64,000 nucleotides of DNA from Epiperipatus broadwayi (GCA_028023455.1 JAQFVV010006453.1:540001-604000), one strand, 5' to 3'. Positions 26,322-38,862 are shown, counted from the stretch's first letter. A program made the numbers and translations. Notes: generated by a model from the sequence alone, not told the origin.

Positions 26322-26458
26322 TGAGATGGTTGGATAAAATAAGAAAGTGTGCAGGGATGATGTGGAGAGAAATAGCTAAAGATCAAAGAAGATGGTTTGA
26401 ACTTAGAGAGACCTTCACCCTGCAGTGGATTGATAATGCTTGATGATAATGATGATAT
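26322..26458 (+). pseudogene. RTE LINE 3' end fragment
   Basis: It matches the last part of the RTE open frame: GATAAAATAAGAAAGTGTGCAG, then AGAAGATGGTTTGAACTTAG and CCTGCAGTGGATTGATAATG, ending in the GATGATAATGATGAT tail typical of this family's 3' end. Only about 135 bp survive, a severe 5' truncation. It is followed at once by a family D copy. Confidence 0.85.
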
Positions 26459-26459
26459 G

Positions 26460-26705
26460 TAATTAAAAGACTGAAGTCTGTCCATTAAAGTTTGAAGATT
26501 TGCTATCTTAATATAAACCAAATACTGATTACATATGTGTGTGAGATGATGATCTGGACCAAGTGATAAGTGCTAGTTCATCATGAAATATGAATATTGG
26601 AGATCATTTATCTTTTTCACATGTGTAGCTATTGTATAAGATGGAATGGATGACTAAAGGGGTCTTGAAAGTCTGGGTTCAAATCTTTTTTAATTACATC
26701 TATCT
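26460..26705 (+). mobile_element. Family D repeat, single copy
   Basis: Ordered blocks match the D array at 60.7-61.9 kb: GTTTGAAGATTTGCTATCTT, GATGATGATCTGGACC, CATTTATCTTTTTCAC, TATTGTATAAGATGGAATGG and AAAGTCTGGGTTCAAATC. The hammerhead-like core is changed here to GTGATAAGTGCTAGTTC. No coding frame is present and I could not define a target duplication. Confidence 0.75.
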
Positions 26706-26736
26706 TAAAATATAAATACTATATATGTATTTAATT

Positions 26737-29626
26737 ATATATATATATATATATTAGTTCACAGAGGGCGGTACTGGGTTTCTTACCCATGTGGGGTGAT
26801 TTAATGCTTAATATATGTCTATTTATTTCAGTATATCGTTATGCACTGGGATTATTTTATATAAATATATTGTAATGTTAGAGGAAGATAAAAATTATTT
26901 TCACTCATTTACTTTGATTGTTGATTTACCATTTGCAATAGTACAGGTTCCAAATGAAAATTAACACTTTTGATAATGATCAAATCAAGCATTACTCATC
27001 TTACATTATCTATAAGTTCTTTATAAAGTATTGGTTGTACTTTCTGATCATATGTTTATCTTCAAAAAAATAAAATAAGATGATTTTAGCTGATTATTAA
27101 AAGCTTTTATTCATTAAGACTTCCAGTTTAGTACTATGTGATCTTAAGTGCTACTTATTGTTTAGATAATTATTCTACAAATTTAGATTTGAATTTCATA
27201 TTTTATTAAATTTTTATCACTATAACACTGACGTAGCTCACGGAAGCAAAGATCATAAAGATGACATCACCCATCATCTACACTAACTTCCTAATTACTC
27301 TAATAAACATCATGAGATGTGATAATAAGAATTAAATGATAATAGGCCATAAGTAAATTTGGTAACCTATTATTAAAACTAGCATATAAAAATAAAACAT
27401 ATCAAAGAACACACAATAGTTAAAATGTACACTAAGAACATTACATTAATCAGATACATCTGTTAATGTAATAAAACATTAATTTTTGTATTATGCATCA
27501 CCAAATATGGGATTATAATCTAAAAATTATTATTTTTAAAACCATACTCAAATATCCATCAATTCTTTTGATCTGCTTATTTTAAACAATGCATAAAATG
27601 AAAAAAAAAATGTTAATTTTAGAATTTAATTGATCTCATTCTTATAAGAGTATGAGACTATTCCCCTCTTGTCATATAATTTTAATATTTGAGAAGGAAG
27701 AAATACAAATTTATTTATTACACTTAAATTAAAAATATTAAAAATTTAATATTTATAAAAATAAATAATTAAACGGTTACTTCTTTCAAGGTCTTTTTAC
27801 GTAATTATTATTATTTTTTTTTTTACTGGCATTAATTACTTTTATGCACAAATATATTTGATTATCCCAAATATCTATCTTCTGTCCAGGTTTTATAGGT
27901 ATCAACCAGGTAATTACTTGCATTATAGTAGGCAGTCGAATTTTGGTTTCTCCTAGATTACTTGAGCAACGGTAAACTTATATTTATTTTATCAGTTTTT
28001 TGGTTTTCATTGAAATAGGCAATACTCTGGCAACTAATAAATCATTTCTAAGTCACACCAATACATTTAAATTGGTGGAAAGTAATAGGATACATTTTAC
28101 TTCATGCTAAGTCTAAAACAGGAAATCTTTTATTAGATGCTACATGGATTAACAATGAAGGCAGATATACTAGTATTGCCTTTAACCAAGCGTATTGGAC
28201 CAAATTAAAACCCCAAACATAGCTTTCATTGCTTCAATGTGGGTATACTAAGAAGTAAGTACTTTCTGCAATGATAGCTAGCTGAATCAAATTCATTAAC
28301 AGTAAGGCTTATTATCAAAACAGTTGAAATATAATATCCTAACAGTCCTTTCTATTAAACTTTCTGAATAATCTGACCAGAGTCTGCTGATGTTTCTTTT
28401 GTCTTGGTTCACTGAAAACTGATCTACTTTAGCTATATGTTTACAAGTCTTTTTCTAAGTTTCTTATATCCTGCTCAAGTTTTTGAAAATATGCTTTCTT
28501 CATCTCATATGCTAAATCTGATTACTTGCACAGTTTGCTTTTTAAAACATTTAAAGTTTTAACTTATTGCCCACATTCAATTACTTTTTGTTTATTTTTA
28601 ATCTATTTTAATTTGCCTTTTTATTTATCCTGAAAATAAAAATTACTTTGCTAATAAATATTTTTAAAGTAAATTTAATTCTTTTAATATTAGAGTTAAT
28701 ATTGTCTGTAATATATATATGCCCTAATCACGGTAAACTTCATTACAATAAACATAATTTTCTAATAAATTCTTACTACAAATTACTATTATCTTAATCA
28801 AATCAATGTCTTTAATAATATATCATTTACATTTACTCTTTTAGACAGACCAAACTCTTTTTTATAAACTGATGCTGTGATATCTCAAAAGCATTCAATA
28901 GTAAAAGAAGATTTTTCACTTTAACTGCGTTAGCAAACTTTCATTATAATGATTTGTTTTATTACTTTCTTTATTATTGTTAATTTTATTGAGTTAAATG
29001 GCTATTTAATTTACCCCCAAAATAATTTGGATGCGCATATTTGGATGCGAATATCTTTTTTTATTTTATTTATTTAATAATTTATTTGTCTGTCTGTCTA
29101 AAATAATATTGATCTATTTATTAAATGCCATTTTTATATCCTAATTTCGACTTAATTATTTAAGTTAATGTACACATCTGCCTTATGAAGTATTTTACGG
29201 TCACCATTATGTATATATATGTATGTGTTCGAATATGAGTAATTGGGTAACAAACTTATTTCTTCGCGCACTTAATTTAAAATGACGGATTAATTTTGCG
29301 TAAATAATGCTACTTAAGAATTAAAACAGAAAATCTATTCATAAAAATAAAATTTAATTAAAATAAATGTAACTTTTTTTAATTGTCTACTTAGGTGGAA
29401 AACATATTCTTTTATTAGTTATTTTCTGATGTTAACAGTTTATACTAATTAAACTAACTATTATTTTAATTAATCATTAAATATTTTATATTGACTTAAA
29501 TGATTTAAACATTAAAGATAAACAAATTCAAATGATGATATTAAAAATGGAATAAAATATGTAGGCGTAATTTTAATTAATAAAATACTTCAATAAGAAA
29601 AAATATATAAATTTTAATACAAAATA
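26737..29626. other. AT-rich stretch, no gene recognised
   Basis: It opens with a short (TA)n run (26737-26755). I recognise no gene, RNA or shared repeat family in the rest. Poly-T and poly-A runs and (ATATAT) patches occur. Confidence 0.45.
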
Positions 29627-29860
29627 TAAATACATGTCAAGCGTTGTTAGCCGAGAGGTCAGCGCAGCAGCCTTGCAAGCAAGCAGTTGGTTGCAGACGG
29701 TTGTTGCGGGTTCGCCTCCCGGTCGATGCTATGACATATAGAAAAATTATAAATACATGTCAAGCGTTGGTCGCTGAGAGGTCAGAACAGCTTCCTTACA
29801 AGCAGTTGTCTCGGGTTAGAGGGTTCGCTTCCCGGAAGATGCTATGACACATGAAAAAAA
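29627..29860 (+). repeat. Two tandem tRNA-like elements with extended closing stem
   Basis: Two head-to-tail copies, about 120 bp apart, each start ATACATGTCAAGCGTTG and end CGATGCTATGACA. They look tRNA-derived: AGCGTTG pairs with CGATGCT as an acceptor-like stem, a GCCGAGAGGTCAGC A-box-like segment follows, an anticodon-like loop CCTTGCAAG or CCTTACAAG comes next, and GGGTTCGCCTCCCGG or GGGTTCGCTTCCCGG is a T-arm and B box. The stem extends beyond a tRNA because ATGTCA pairs with TGACAT outside it. The variable region is long in copy one. They are unlikely to be working tRNA genes because of the irregular length and extra stem. A third copy is at 59800-59885. Confidence 0.65.
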
Positions 29861-31389
29861 AATATATAAATACGTAAAAACACTCAACACTTAACTACTA
29901 TCGATATTAATAACAATCAACAATTTTAATCTATACTCAAGCCAACTCCCTTTTTACAATAAAGATCGATACTCATCTTTATCTATGGGCTAATATGTTT
30001 ATATATACAAATAATATAATTCATAATTATTAAATAATATTGAAATAAAACTCCAGTAAATATATAACAAGATATTAATACAATTTACCATAGGAATATT
30101 TGTTAAACTTCCAAATAAATATTTTGCCTTAATTTGGCTTTAAATCGGGACTGAGTTAACTTTTTAAAATTTGTCGAGTTATTAGAAGGGTCATGAGTTT
30201 TCTTTGAGCCTATAGCCAATCCACTGTTAGTCAGAACATGGGTATTTAACCATTATTAGCTAACATATTTTCGATTATTTTATATTGGTCAGATACACAT
30301 TACTGTTTATATAACTAAAATATGATTACGATATGATATGGCCATTATTGGTGATAGAAGTAAGTTATCGTTTAATTTTTACTCTTTTTATAAACATGTG
30401 CACGTATACATATTCATATAAGAATATATATTGCATTAGATAGCATCAAATTGATATTGTCTTTTAGTCAACATAAAATTAATATTTTTTAAAAAGATAA
30501 TGTACTTTTCTTTTTAGTTTCAAATTAACAATACATTCCAGCATTCCATTGTTAATTTATTTACAGATTTGAGTATCTAATAATCTTTTTAGAGTACTAA
30601 TTGATAAATGTATTATATTAATGGTTTAATATACTTACGCATAGGTACTTACATTACTGTGGAACCGTAAACTATGCTACATTTTGTTCAAAGCTTACCT
30701 GACATTGAATGTATGTAACTCAGTAGTTTTGTTGATAAACATTGACTAGAATAGAATATATATTGTTTATTGAACTGCATATCAGCAAAACTTTTCAATA
30801 TATATATATGGCAAACACTTTTTTTTGCTGTTGACCAAAAGGAGATCCTTTGATTCCTCTTGGAGATTCTAAAGAAACAGAACAGGGTAAATTCCTAAAA
30901 TCCATTCCATATGGTCTTATCATTATCATTATTATTACTATGTGATTATTCATACATTATATAGATTTGGATGGGTTGTTTACGCATTAGTCAGCAAGAA
31001 ACATTGGCTTTTTAACTAAAAGCAAGAAACACCATGGTCTTTCTTCTCAATTGGCTGATAGCTCTTAACTGAAATATCAATTGAGTTTTCTGGATGCAGA
31101 ATGAATGTTTGTGCAAATGATTTTTTTTTTCTAATAAATATTTACAATTAAGACAGAAAAATAAATCATGGCCCTTATTCCCAGTATGCTATAAAGTTAC
31201 CAACCATGGTTGGCATCCAAAGACAGAGGGTGCTAAGAATCTCCTGATTGGAGACCCATGCAACCATTTGATGATAAAATTTTATCTAGATACTTACAGT
31301 TGGAGATTATTTTCAAGTGAAGAAAGATTGGAAGACTGGGCTTTGTTAAGTTAGAAGAAAAGGTAAAGAGACAATTAATTTAAAAAATG
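29861..31389. other. AT-rich stretch, no gene recognised
   Basis: I recognise no gene or repeat family. The last part (from about 31190) may be the strongly decayed 5' region of the RTE that follows. Confidence 0.45.
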
Positions 31390-33976
31390 AATATGTACGG
31401 TATTACAAAGGCACAAACATTGGAAATACAAATGAAGTAGGATTTGTTATAAATAAAAAGTGGAAGAACAACATTGAGAAGATTAAAGATGTATTATACA
31501 GAGTGGTAAGATTAATTATTCAACTTAATAGCAGATATCAAATGCAGATAATTCAGGTTTATATCCCAGAAAGATCCCATTATGATAAAGCAGAGGATGT
31601 TTGTATGGATGTATAACATTATTTTTGATCAAACAAAACAACATTTTAAAATTGTTATATGCTTCTAATTCTAGAATTGGCAAACAATTGAAAGATGAAA
31701 GTGTTATAGGTAAATTTGATTATGATGATAGAAATGAAAAAGAGAGAGAGAACATAGACGCGTGAAGTTTGCAGAAATTACAACTTATACATTATTTTTT
31801 GTTTGTTTTGAAAAAAATGTTAAACCAAAATGGACATGGGAATATTCAAATAAAGGTACAGCAGAATATTTTGACTAACAGAAAATATGTATTTCAAGAT
31901 TGTAATGTTTTTAATAAATTTGACACAGGAAGTGATCATCAATTAGTGAAATGTAAGTCACCCGTTAATTTAAAACTAGAGAGTCAAAAATTCATAAAAA
32001 AAACAATATTCACAGTAGATATTCCTAATCTTCAGAAATATTCCAATAAATTTAAATTAAAAATTGCAAATCGTTTTCAAATATTAACAGATTTCGAACA
32101 TGATTTAGATTTGAATAAAATCAATAGGAAGACAACTGATACATTTTTAAAAACTGGAACAAAAATAGCTGGTACAAAATAAAGTATTAAGAATGATTGA
32201 ATATCTATCTCGAATTTTGTGAAATAGTGCAAAAAGAGTTGATAATAATATAAGAAAGTATAATTGTGATTTATCAAAAAAAGCTGGAAAAGAGAACAAA
32301 AGTCCCAAGAGTATAAAACATCTTAGTATTGATAGAAAACTTATTTATTGAATAAGAAAAAAAACTGGAAATATTATTAAAAAAAGAGATGACATCATGA
32401 AATGTGTAGTAGAGTTCTATCAAGAATTATACAGCAATAAAGAACAAGGAAAAGTACCTACAACAGCTACTATATCTTATGGATGGCCCAGGAGTTTAAA
32501 TAAAGAAGTGAAACATGCAATTAAATTTATGAAAAAGGAAAAATTTCCAGGTTATGATGAAATTATAATTGATATGTTAAAAAAGAATAGAATTTTTTTT
32601 GGAAAAGTTATATGCCAAATGTCTAAATGATAAAAATGTACCACATGATAAAAAGAATGGAGTATAAATATTTTTAAAAAAGTAATAAAGAAGACATTCA
32701 AAATTACAAACCTATCAGTGTTTTATCAGTTCTATACAAATTTTTTACTAAAATAATTACAACTTATCTACAGTGAACTTTGGAATTTGATCAACCAAAA
32801 AAACAAGCTGGATTTAAATGTGATTTTAGTACAATGGATCATATCCAAGTACTGAGAGAACGTATAACAAGGACCAATGAATATGAATTGCCATTACACT
32901 TTGGATTTGCAGATTATGAAAAGGCATTTGATTTTATAAGCAGTTCTGAAGTGATAAAGCATTGGATCATCAAAGTATAATCGCAGGATATTATCATATT
33001 CTGATGATTATTTATAAAAATGCAGCAATGATAATTAGATTATGTGATGATACTAAAAAGATTAACATTGAGAAGAGTTTATAGCAGGGTCACTGTAAAT
33101 CTCCAAAAGTTTTTGCCGCAGTTTTACAAAAAGGATTTTGTAAAATGAGAAGCTAGGAGAGTAAAAGTAAATGGATATTATTTAGGTCACCTAGATTTCT
33201 CAGATGTAGTTGATTTTGCATAATGCTTTAGAGCTTCAGAAGATGTTGCAAGAGTTATCAAAGTAAGAAAATGGGATTAAAGATAAATGTTAAAAAGACT
33301 CAAGTAATGTTCAATGGATTTTCTCAAAAGAAAAAAAACAAAGATTGATAATGATGAGTTAGAAGAAGTTAGCAACTACAAATATCTTAATCACATTATT
33401 ATTACAGATGAAAACATAATGGATGAAATTAATCATAGAAATAAATTTGGTTGGGGCACTTTTGGCAGAAATAACTTTGGGCACTTTTGATAGAAATAAC
33501 TTCATATTAAAAAGAAATATGTTTATGTGTTTGAAAAGGAAGGTTTTTTAAAAATGTGTTACCAGTTCTTACATATGGATCTGAGACTTGCTCACTTAAC
33601 AGAAGAGCAATACAGAGACTTCAGACCACTCAATAAAGTATGAAGAAATGCATGTTGTGAGTAACAAAAAGAGATTGAAAATTAAATGCATGGGTGTGAA
33701 GACAAATAGGCATTACTGACATAATTAAAAAAATTAAAAGACTGAAGTAGAGTTGGGATGAACATATTTTTAAAAGAGATGATGACAGATGTTCAGTTAA
33801 AATCTTAAACTGAATTTCAATAGATTATAAAAGACCCAGAAAGAAATTACAAATGAGATGGATGGATGAAATAAGGAGGTTTTCTTGGGTGGTGTGGAGA
33901 AGATATACTACAATTTAGGGAAAATAGATTAAACTTGGAGAGACCTTCATCCTGAAGTGGATGAACAATGTAATTT
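31390..33976 (+). pseudogene. RTE-type LINE, endonuclease through reverse transcriptase, decayed
   Basis: The longest RTE copy here. The endonuclease domain shows NEVGFVINKKWKNNI near 31430 and QMQIIQVYIPERSHY near 31540. A 137-codon frame at 31769-32182 includes ILTNRKYVFQD and NKFDTGSDHQLVKC, the catalytic SDH end of the EEP fold. The linker at 32397-32630 has MKKEKFPGYDEIIIDMLKK, an altered RT motif. At 32780-32980 PKKQAGFKCDFSTMDHIQVL and FADYEKAFDF form motif A. The GxRQGxSxSP and ADD regions after 33080 are broken. A C-terminal arginine-rich tail ends at 33976 near TGAAGTGGATGAACAATG. Stops and shifts disable every domain. A PLE on the opposite strand follows within about ten bases. Confidence 0.88.
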
Positions 33977-33984
33977 AGACATAT

Positions 33985-34690
33985 CAAACTTTCTTATTCA
34001 CATCTTTGATACCACCTACTCTATCCAGTATTTATATATTTTCCCAATTGAACATATCTCCATCGATACATACATGGTCTGCTACCTTAGACATATCTGT
34101 TATTTATTTTCTCCTCATTAGTTTGTGTTTCTGCAATTGCTTTTCAATGGGGTGACAGGTCTCACCAGGATACATTCTTTCCATTCACATGGTTATTTCA
34201 TAGATACAGTTTTTGCTTTTCAGTATTTCAACTTTAAGCTTTCTAGATGTTAGAATTCCTCATAGTATGGCTTTGGAAAGTTGTTCTGATGTTATACTGA
34301 TTGAATACTTTCTTTAATTTATCTGCTGTTTTTGGTATGTATGGATATACTATGGTGTCAATAATTGTTTTTTCTTTTAATGGTTCTTTTTGTTGTCTAT
34401 TTAAGATTGTCTTAATAACAGCTGATGGATAACCATTTCTCATAAGAATTTGTTCTGTATAGATCTTTCCATTTTTTCAAATCACTAATTTGTGAAAAAA
34501 CTTTTTTTACTCTGTTCCATAATGATAGTATAACTTCATGATTTGTATTTCTGGTATGATTGGATGTGTATGCTAAGTATTTTCCTGTATGGGTGGGTTT
34601 TCTGCAAACTTTAGTTTTGATTTTACCATAAACGGAAGAAATTTTATTAATATATATAATCATGTATTGCACTCCAAAATGGAAAAATGG
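33985..34690 (-). pseudogene. Penelope-like element RT C-terminus plus GIY-YIG endonuclease remnant
   Basis: On the minus strand the order is that of a Penelope-like element. First comes FRKPTHTGKYLAYTSNHT-like text (frame 34412-34672, KVCRKPTHTGKYLAYTSNH), then MRNGYPSAVIKTILNR and YIPKTADKLKKVFNQYNIRT (frame 34243-34443). A GIY-YIG remnant follows (about 34005-34215): MYPGETCHPIEKQLQKHKL, then DMSKVADHVC and NWENI-ILDR. Known PLEs fuse this endonuclease to the C-terminus of the reverse transcriptase. The YIG of the motif is altered to YPG and stops break the frame. The N-terminal RT palm is missing, so it is 5' truncated. Confidence 0.85.
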
Positions 34691-35189
34691 ATACTAGCAT
34701 AGTGTAAAATTTATTTACAAATTTTACTTTTTTTGATTGTGATCATGTGTGGTGTTCAGAGATTAAAAATGGCTGTTCAAATATTATAACATTTGCAAAT
34801 TTTAATGGTTTATTATTTGTTGATTTACAATTTTTGTTTATTTATATTTTTCTTTGGATAGCATATAATTAAAATTGTGTAGTTAGAACAATGTAATTCA
34901 CAACTTCACTATAGTCTATAATATCATGCATTTGAAAACCAATCTATTAAAAATGTATCTTATAACTCAAGATAAGCCATTCACATGCTAGAATTGTTTT
35001 TAAAGTTAAAATTGTTCTAGTTTTTTGATTAAATCACATCTTTATCATTTATATATCATGTATTATAAAGATGGTGTTTTTATTTTCAATGAACCCCATA
35101 TATATGTTTACTTATTCAAACATGCATAATACTAAAATTGAATAAATACACACATCAATATTCTTTAACAAAATTTTATTGACTATAGA
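34691..35189. other. AT-rich stretch, nothing recognised
   Basis: I see no gene, RNA or repeat family between the PLE fragment and the tandem repeat array. Confidence 0.5.
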
Positions 35190-35920
35190 ATTTGAAAGAA
35201 GTGAAACTATGGATTCTAGTCATCCTGAATCCAGTAAAGAGGGGGGAAAGGAAAACACACCAGACATCAGGAAATTTAAATGTGTGAAACTATAGATTCT
35301 AGGTCATTCTGAATCCAGTAAAGAAAGAGAATGGGAATGCACTAGATATCACAAACTTAGGTTAAGTTGATGTTTCCATAATTGTACCCAAACTGTGATG
35401 AAAACACCAAGATGTTTATTCAAAAATTTAAGGAAGTAAAAATATGGATTCCAGATTGTTCTCAATCCAATAAGATCTCATCAAATATATGAAACTATGA
35501 ATTCTAGGTCATTCTGAATCCAGTAAAGAGGGGGAACAGGGATTATGCAGACATCATATTCTTAGGATAAGTTAAGTATTTCCATAATTGTACTCAAACA
35601 GTAATGAAAACACCAAGATGTTTTTTTTAGAAGTTTAAAGAAGTTAAACTATGGATTTTAAATCATTCTGAATCCAATAAAGACTCATCAGAAATGTGAA
35701 ACAATAAATTACAGGTCATTCTGAATCCAATAAAGAGGGGAAACAGGGAATACACCAGACATCATAAACTTAAAATAAGTTGGGTATTTCCATAATTGAA
35801 CCCAAACAATAATAAAAACATCAAGATGTTTTTTAGAAGTTTAAAGAAGTGAAACTATGGATTTCAGATCATTCTGAATCCAGTAACAAGGAGAAATGAG
35901 AAGCACATCAGATTTTATCA
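35190..35920. repeat. Satellite-like tandem array, period ~205-230 bp
   Basis: The core phrase GAAACTATGGATTCTAGGTC or variants, followed by ATTCTGAATCCAGTAAAG, occurs seven times (near 35203, 35286, 35437, 35488, 35643, 35698 and 35850). Long units continue through AACAGGGAATACACCAGACATC and CATAATTGTACCCAAAC to CACCAAGATGTTTTTTAGAAG. Alternating long and short spacings give a higher-order period of about 205-230 bp. Each core has a TGGATTC/GAATCCA inverted repeat that can form a short hairpin. Copies differ by 10-20% by eye. Confidence 0.85.
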
Positions 35921-36199
35921 AAAATATTATTCTAAATAACAGTTATACAAAGGTAGATTAGGAATATCAAAGCTTCTGCTGCAGAATTATTTAGAATTTA
36001 CTTAATGTGCAAGACCAAAGACCAAATTATTTTTGATTGAAAAACTTTACCATCTTCAAATGTACTAAAATTTCATTAAAAATATTTATTTTGCAGAGAG
36101 TAATTAATAATTACAAGAAAAAGTTAAGGTAGGTTCATTTAAAAGATTTTAAAATATTTTACGCAAATACTAAAATTTCTGAAAATATTAAGAGAAAGT

Positions 36200-37432
36200 C
36201 ATAAGATTAAAAAAAGATGGAAGCACTGGTAAGTTATGTTGAGGAAAGAAAAAAGAAAGTTTTTATTGGGGGATATAAAGTTAAATGTGGTGAATAGATA
36301 TAACTATTTGGGAATTGTCTTAAGTAATCAGAAAAATTGCTTGGATGAATGGTAGAAAATATTGATAAATGAAGTGAAAAAAAAGGGACTGATAAACAAA
36401 TTAACAGTGTATTATGTAGCTAAGATTGTAAGGAAGGGAGTGGTAGTAAAAAAGTTAACTTATGGTAACAATGCAATATGTGTTAGTTAGTTTTACTTAG
36501 AAAAAGTGCAATGAGAAGTATGAAGACATACATTAGACGAAGATGTGTCTTCACAAATGAGACAATTCAAGGATAAATGGGATGTTCAAGTTTTTATATG
36601 AGAGATGCAAAAAGTAAAATGAAAATATTTGGTAGACTGCAATTTATGGATAAAAAAAAATAGCTAAAATAGTATTTAATAAGGTTATGAGTAAAGGACA
36701 GGCAACAAGATAGGTCAGAAAGGTAGTACGATATGCAGAAGATATGGATAAAACCTTTATGTCAGTATACTTATACAAAAATTGGGATGATTGTGTTAAG
36801 AAAATTGCTGTACATTATAGTGGCAAGGCATGGAATAGAAGAATAGATTCATTAATACAAAATAGGGAGTTGGACAGATGGAGAACTAGTATAGAGAGTA
36901 AAAAGAGTTTAAATATATAGAGAAGCAAGCAGAATATTGAGTGTGAGTTATTTTATGATAATATCAAGGAAAATAGTTTACTGGTTAAGGCTTGAACAGG
37001 ATCTTTAGCAACAACAGAATATACACATAAATGGAGAAATGTAGGTTATTTAGTCTGCAAGTTATATAAGGAACGCATAGAAAATATTAGGCATCTGTTA
37101 ATTGAATGTAAATGCTTACAAGCAGAAAGTGTGCAAATAATAAAGTTGCAAGAGAATAAATATAAACAAAGTAATTGTACAAAAAATGGGTTCTTGGTTT
37201 TTATGCTGGGTTTGGAAAAAGATAAGGGAGATCTAGATATAAAGACCATAAAGTGGACAAAGATAATGTTGTGGAAATGGGATGGAGCAGGATAGAGAAG
37301 AATATGGGAAAACAGGGTGAGAAATGGAAAGGGAAGAGAAGGTGGCTAACAGGTTTCTTTGAGAATAGTGGCTGAGAGATTCCTGACTCTGAGAAAGGAG
37401 AAGCCACAGTGCATCACATCACTTCATTAACA
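36200..37432 (+). pseudogene. Non-LTR retrotransposon C-terminal region, decayed
   Basis: Plus-strand pieces read like the end of a LINE reverse transcriptase: DIKLNVVNRYNYLGIVL near 36280, KKLTYGNNAI near 36450, then a long section with KTFMSVYLYKNWDDCVKK near 36750 and AWNRRIDSLIQNRELDRWRT near 36830. After it comes a zinc-knuckle-like end, YKERIENIRHLLIECKC near 37070-37115 (C, H and C spacing, first cysteine pair eroded). It ends with CATCACATCACTTCATTA, possibly a short 3' tail. The clade is unclear (R4/CR1/Jockey range) and differs from the RTE copies. Stops interrupt it. Confidence 0.6.
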
Positions 37433-37685
37433 TCATATAACATAAAAAAATAGATAATTTTTTACATCATGTAAAATTGAATTGTATTTGTCAATAAATA
37501 AACATTTGTGCTGTTGTAAAAATAAAAAATCTAGATGTTCAAAAAAATATTGGTTTTTAATTTTAAAAAAATAAATCTATTCTGTAAACATAATAGGAAT
37601 CCTGAGATCAATCATTGTAATCAAATATTACTTAATCCTTGATTACTTTGTTAAGCTTTGTTAAAGAAAATTGATTCACATATAT
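37433..37685. other. AT-rich spacer
   Basis: I recognise no gene or repeat family. It lies between the 3' end of the plus-strand LINE and the (ATC)n tail of the minus-strand RTE. Confidence 0.5.
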
Positions 37686-38862
37686 ATCATCATCATCATT
37701 ATCAACCATTATCAATCCACTGCAGGATGAAGGTCTCTCCAAGTTTAATCCATCTTCTCCGATCTTTAGCTTCTCTTCTCCACATCACCCCTACACATTT
37801 TCTTATTTCATCCATCCATCTTACATGTGGTCTCCTTCTGAGTCTTTTACAATCTCTTGGAATCCAGTTTAAAATTTCAATTGTCCATCTATTATCATCT
37901 CTTCTAGCAATATGTCCAGCCCAACTCCACTTCAATCTTTTAATTTTTTCAATGAGGTCAGTAACACCTGTTTGTTCTCTTACCCATACATTGCGTTTTC
38001 GATCTCTTCTTGTTACTCCCAACATACATCTCTCCATACTTCTTTGAGTGGTCTGAAGTCTCTGTATTGATCTTCTATTAAGTGTCCAAGTCTCAGATCC
38101 ATAAGTAAGAACTAGTAAAACACATTTGTTAAAAACCTTTCTTTTCAAACACATAGGCATATTTCCTTTTAATATCAAGTTATTTCTACCAAAAGCACTC
38201 CAACCAAGTTTAATTCTATGATTAATTTCCTCTATTATGTTTCCATCTGTATTAATAATCTGACCAAGGTATTCGTAACTCTTAACTTCTTCTAATTCAT
38301 CATAATCAATCTTTATTTTCATATTTTGAGCAAATCGATTAAACATTACTTTAGTCTTTTTAACATTTATCTTTAGTCCTACTTTCCTACTTTCATCTGA
38401 TAACTCCTGCAACATTTCCTGCAGCTTGGAAGCATTATTTGCAAAAACAACTACATCATCTGCGAAATCTAAATGACTTAAATAATCTCCATTTACTTTC
38501 ACTCCTTTAGTTTCCCATTTTAATCCACAAAATACTTCTTGCAGCACTGCTGTAAAAAGTTTTGGAGATATGGAGTCACCTTGTCTTACACCTTTCTCAA
38601 TGTTGACTTTCCCAGTATCATTATGTAATCTAATTGTTGCTGTTGCATTTTTATAAATATTCTTTAAAATATGACAATATCCTGGATCTATACCTTGATG
38701 ATCCAATGCTTTAATCACTGAAGAAATGTTTATAGAATCAAATGCCTTTTCATAATCTACAAATCCAAAACATAATGACAATTCATATTCATTTGTCCTT
38801 TGTATAACTTCTCTCAATACTTGAATATGATCTACTGTACTAAAACCACTTTTAAAACATAT
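37686..38862 (-). pseudogene. RTE-type LINE, 5'-truncated but with a 371-codon open reverse transcriptase frame
   Basis: The best-preserved retroelement in the window. The open frame (37702-38817) lacks the endonuclease and the RT fingers. It keeps motif A VDYEKAFD (residues 20-27), motif B RQGDSISP (78-85) and motif C FADDVVVF (118-125) with both catalytic aspartates. After the palm come LTYGSETWTLNRRSIQRLQ and the C-terminal basic region HIARRDDNRWT and RRRPHVRWMDEIRK, typical of RTE elements. The 3' end carries an (ATC)n tail (37684-37700), as in other copies here. The 5' break lies in the region that would read STTDHIQVL. It is incapable of autonomous mobility because the endonuclease is absent. 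It lies head-to-head with another RTE copy from 38900. Confidence 0.92.

Noticed and set aside
26255-26521. 88-codon open frame on the minus strand
   Set aside because: It is antisense to an RTE tail and a family D copy and has no domain pattern.
35640-35720. CTGATGAG on the minus strand inside the satellite
   Set aside because: The required GAAA box and helices are not in register; the only stem found would consume core bases.
37658-38047. 129-codon plus-strand frame
   Set aside because: It is the antisense shadow of the RTE reverse transcriptase frame at 37702-38817.
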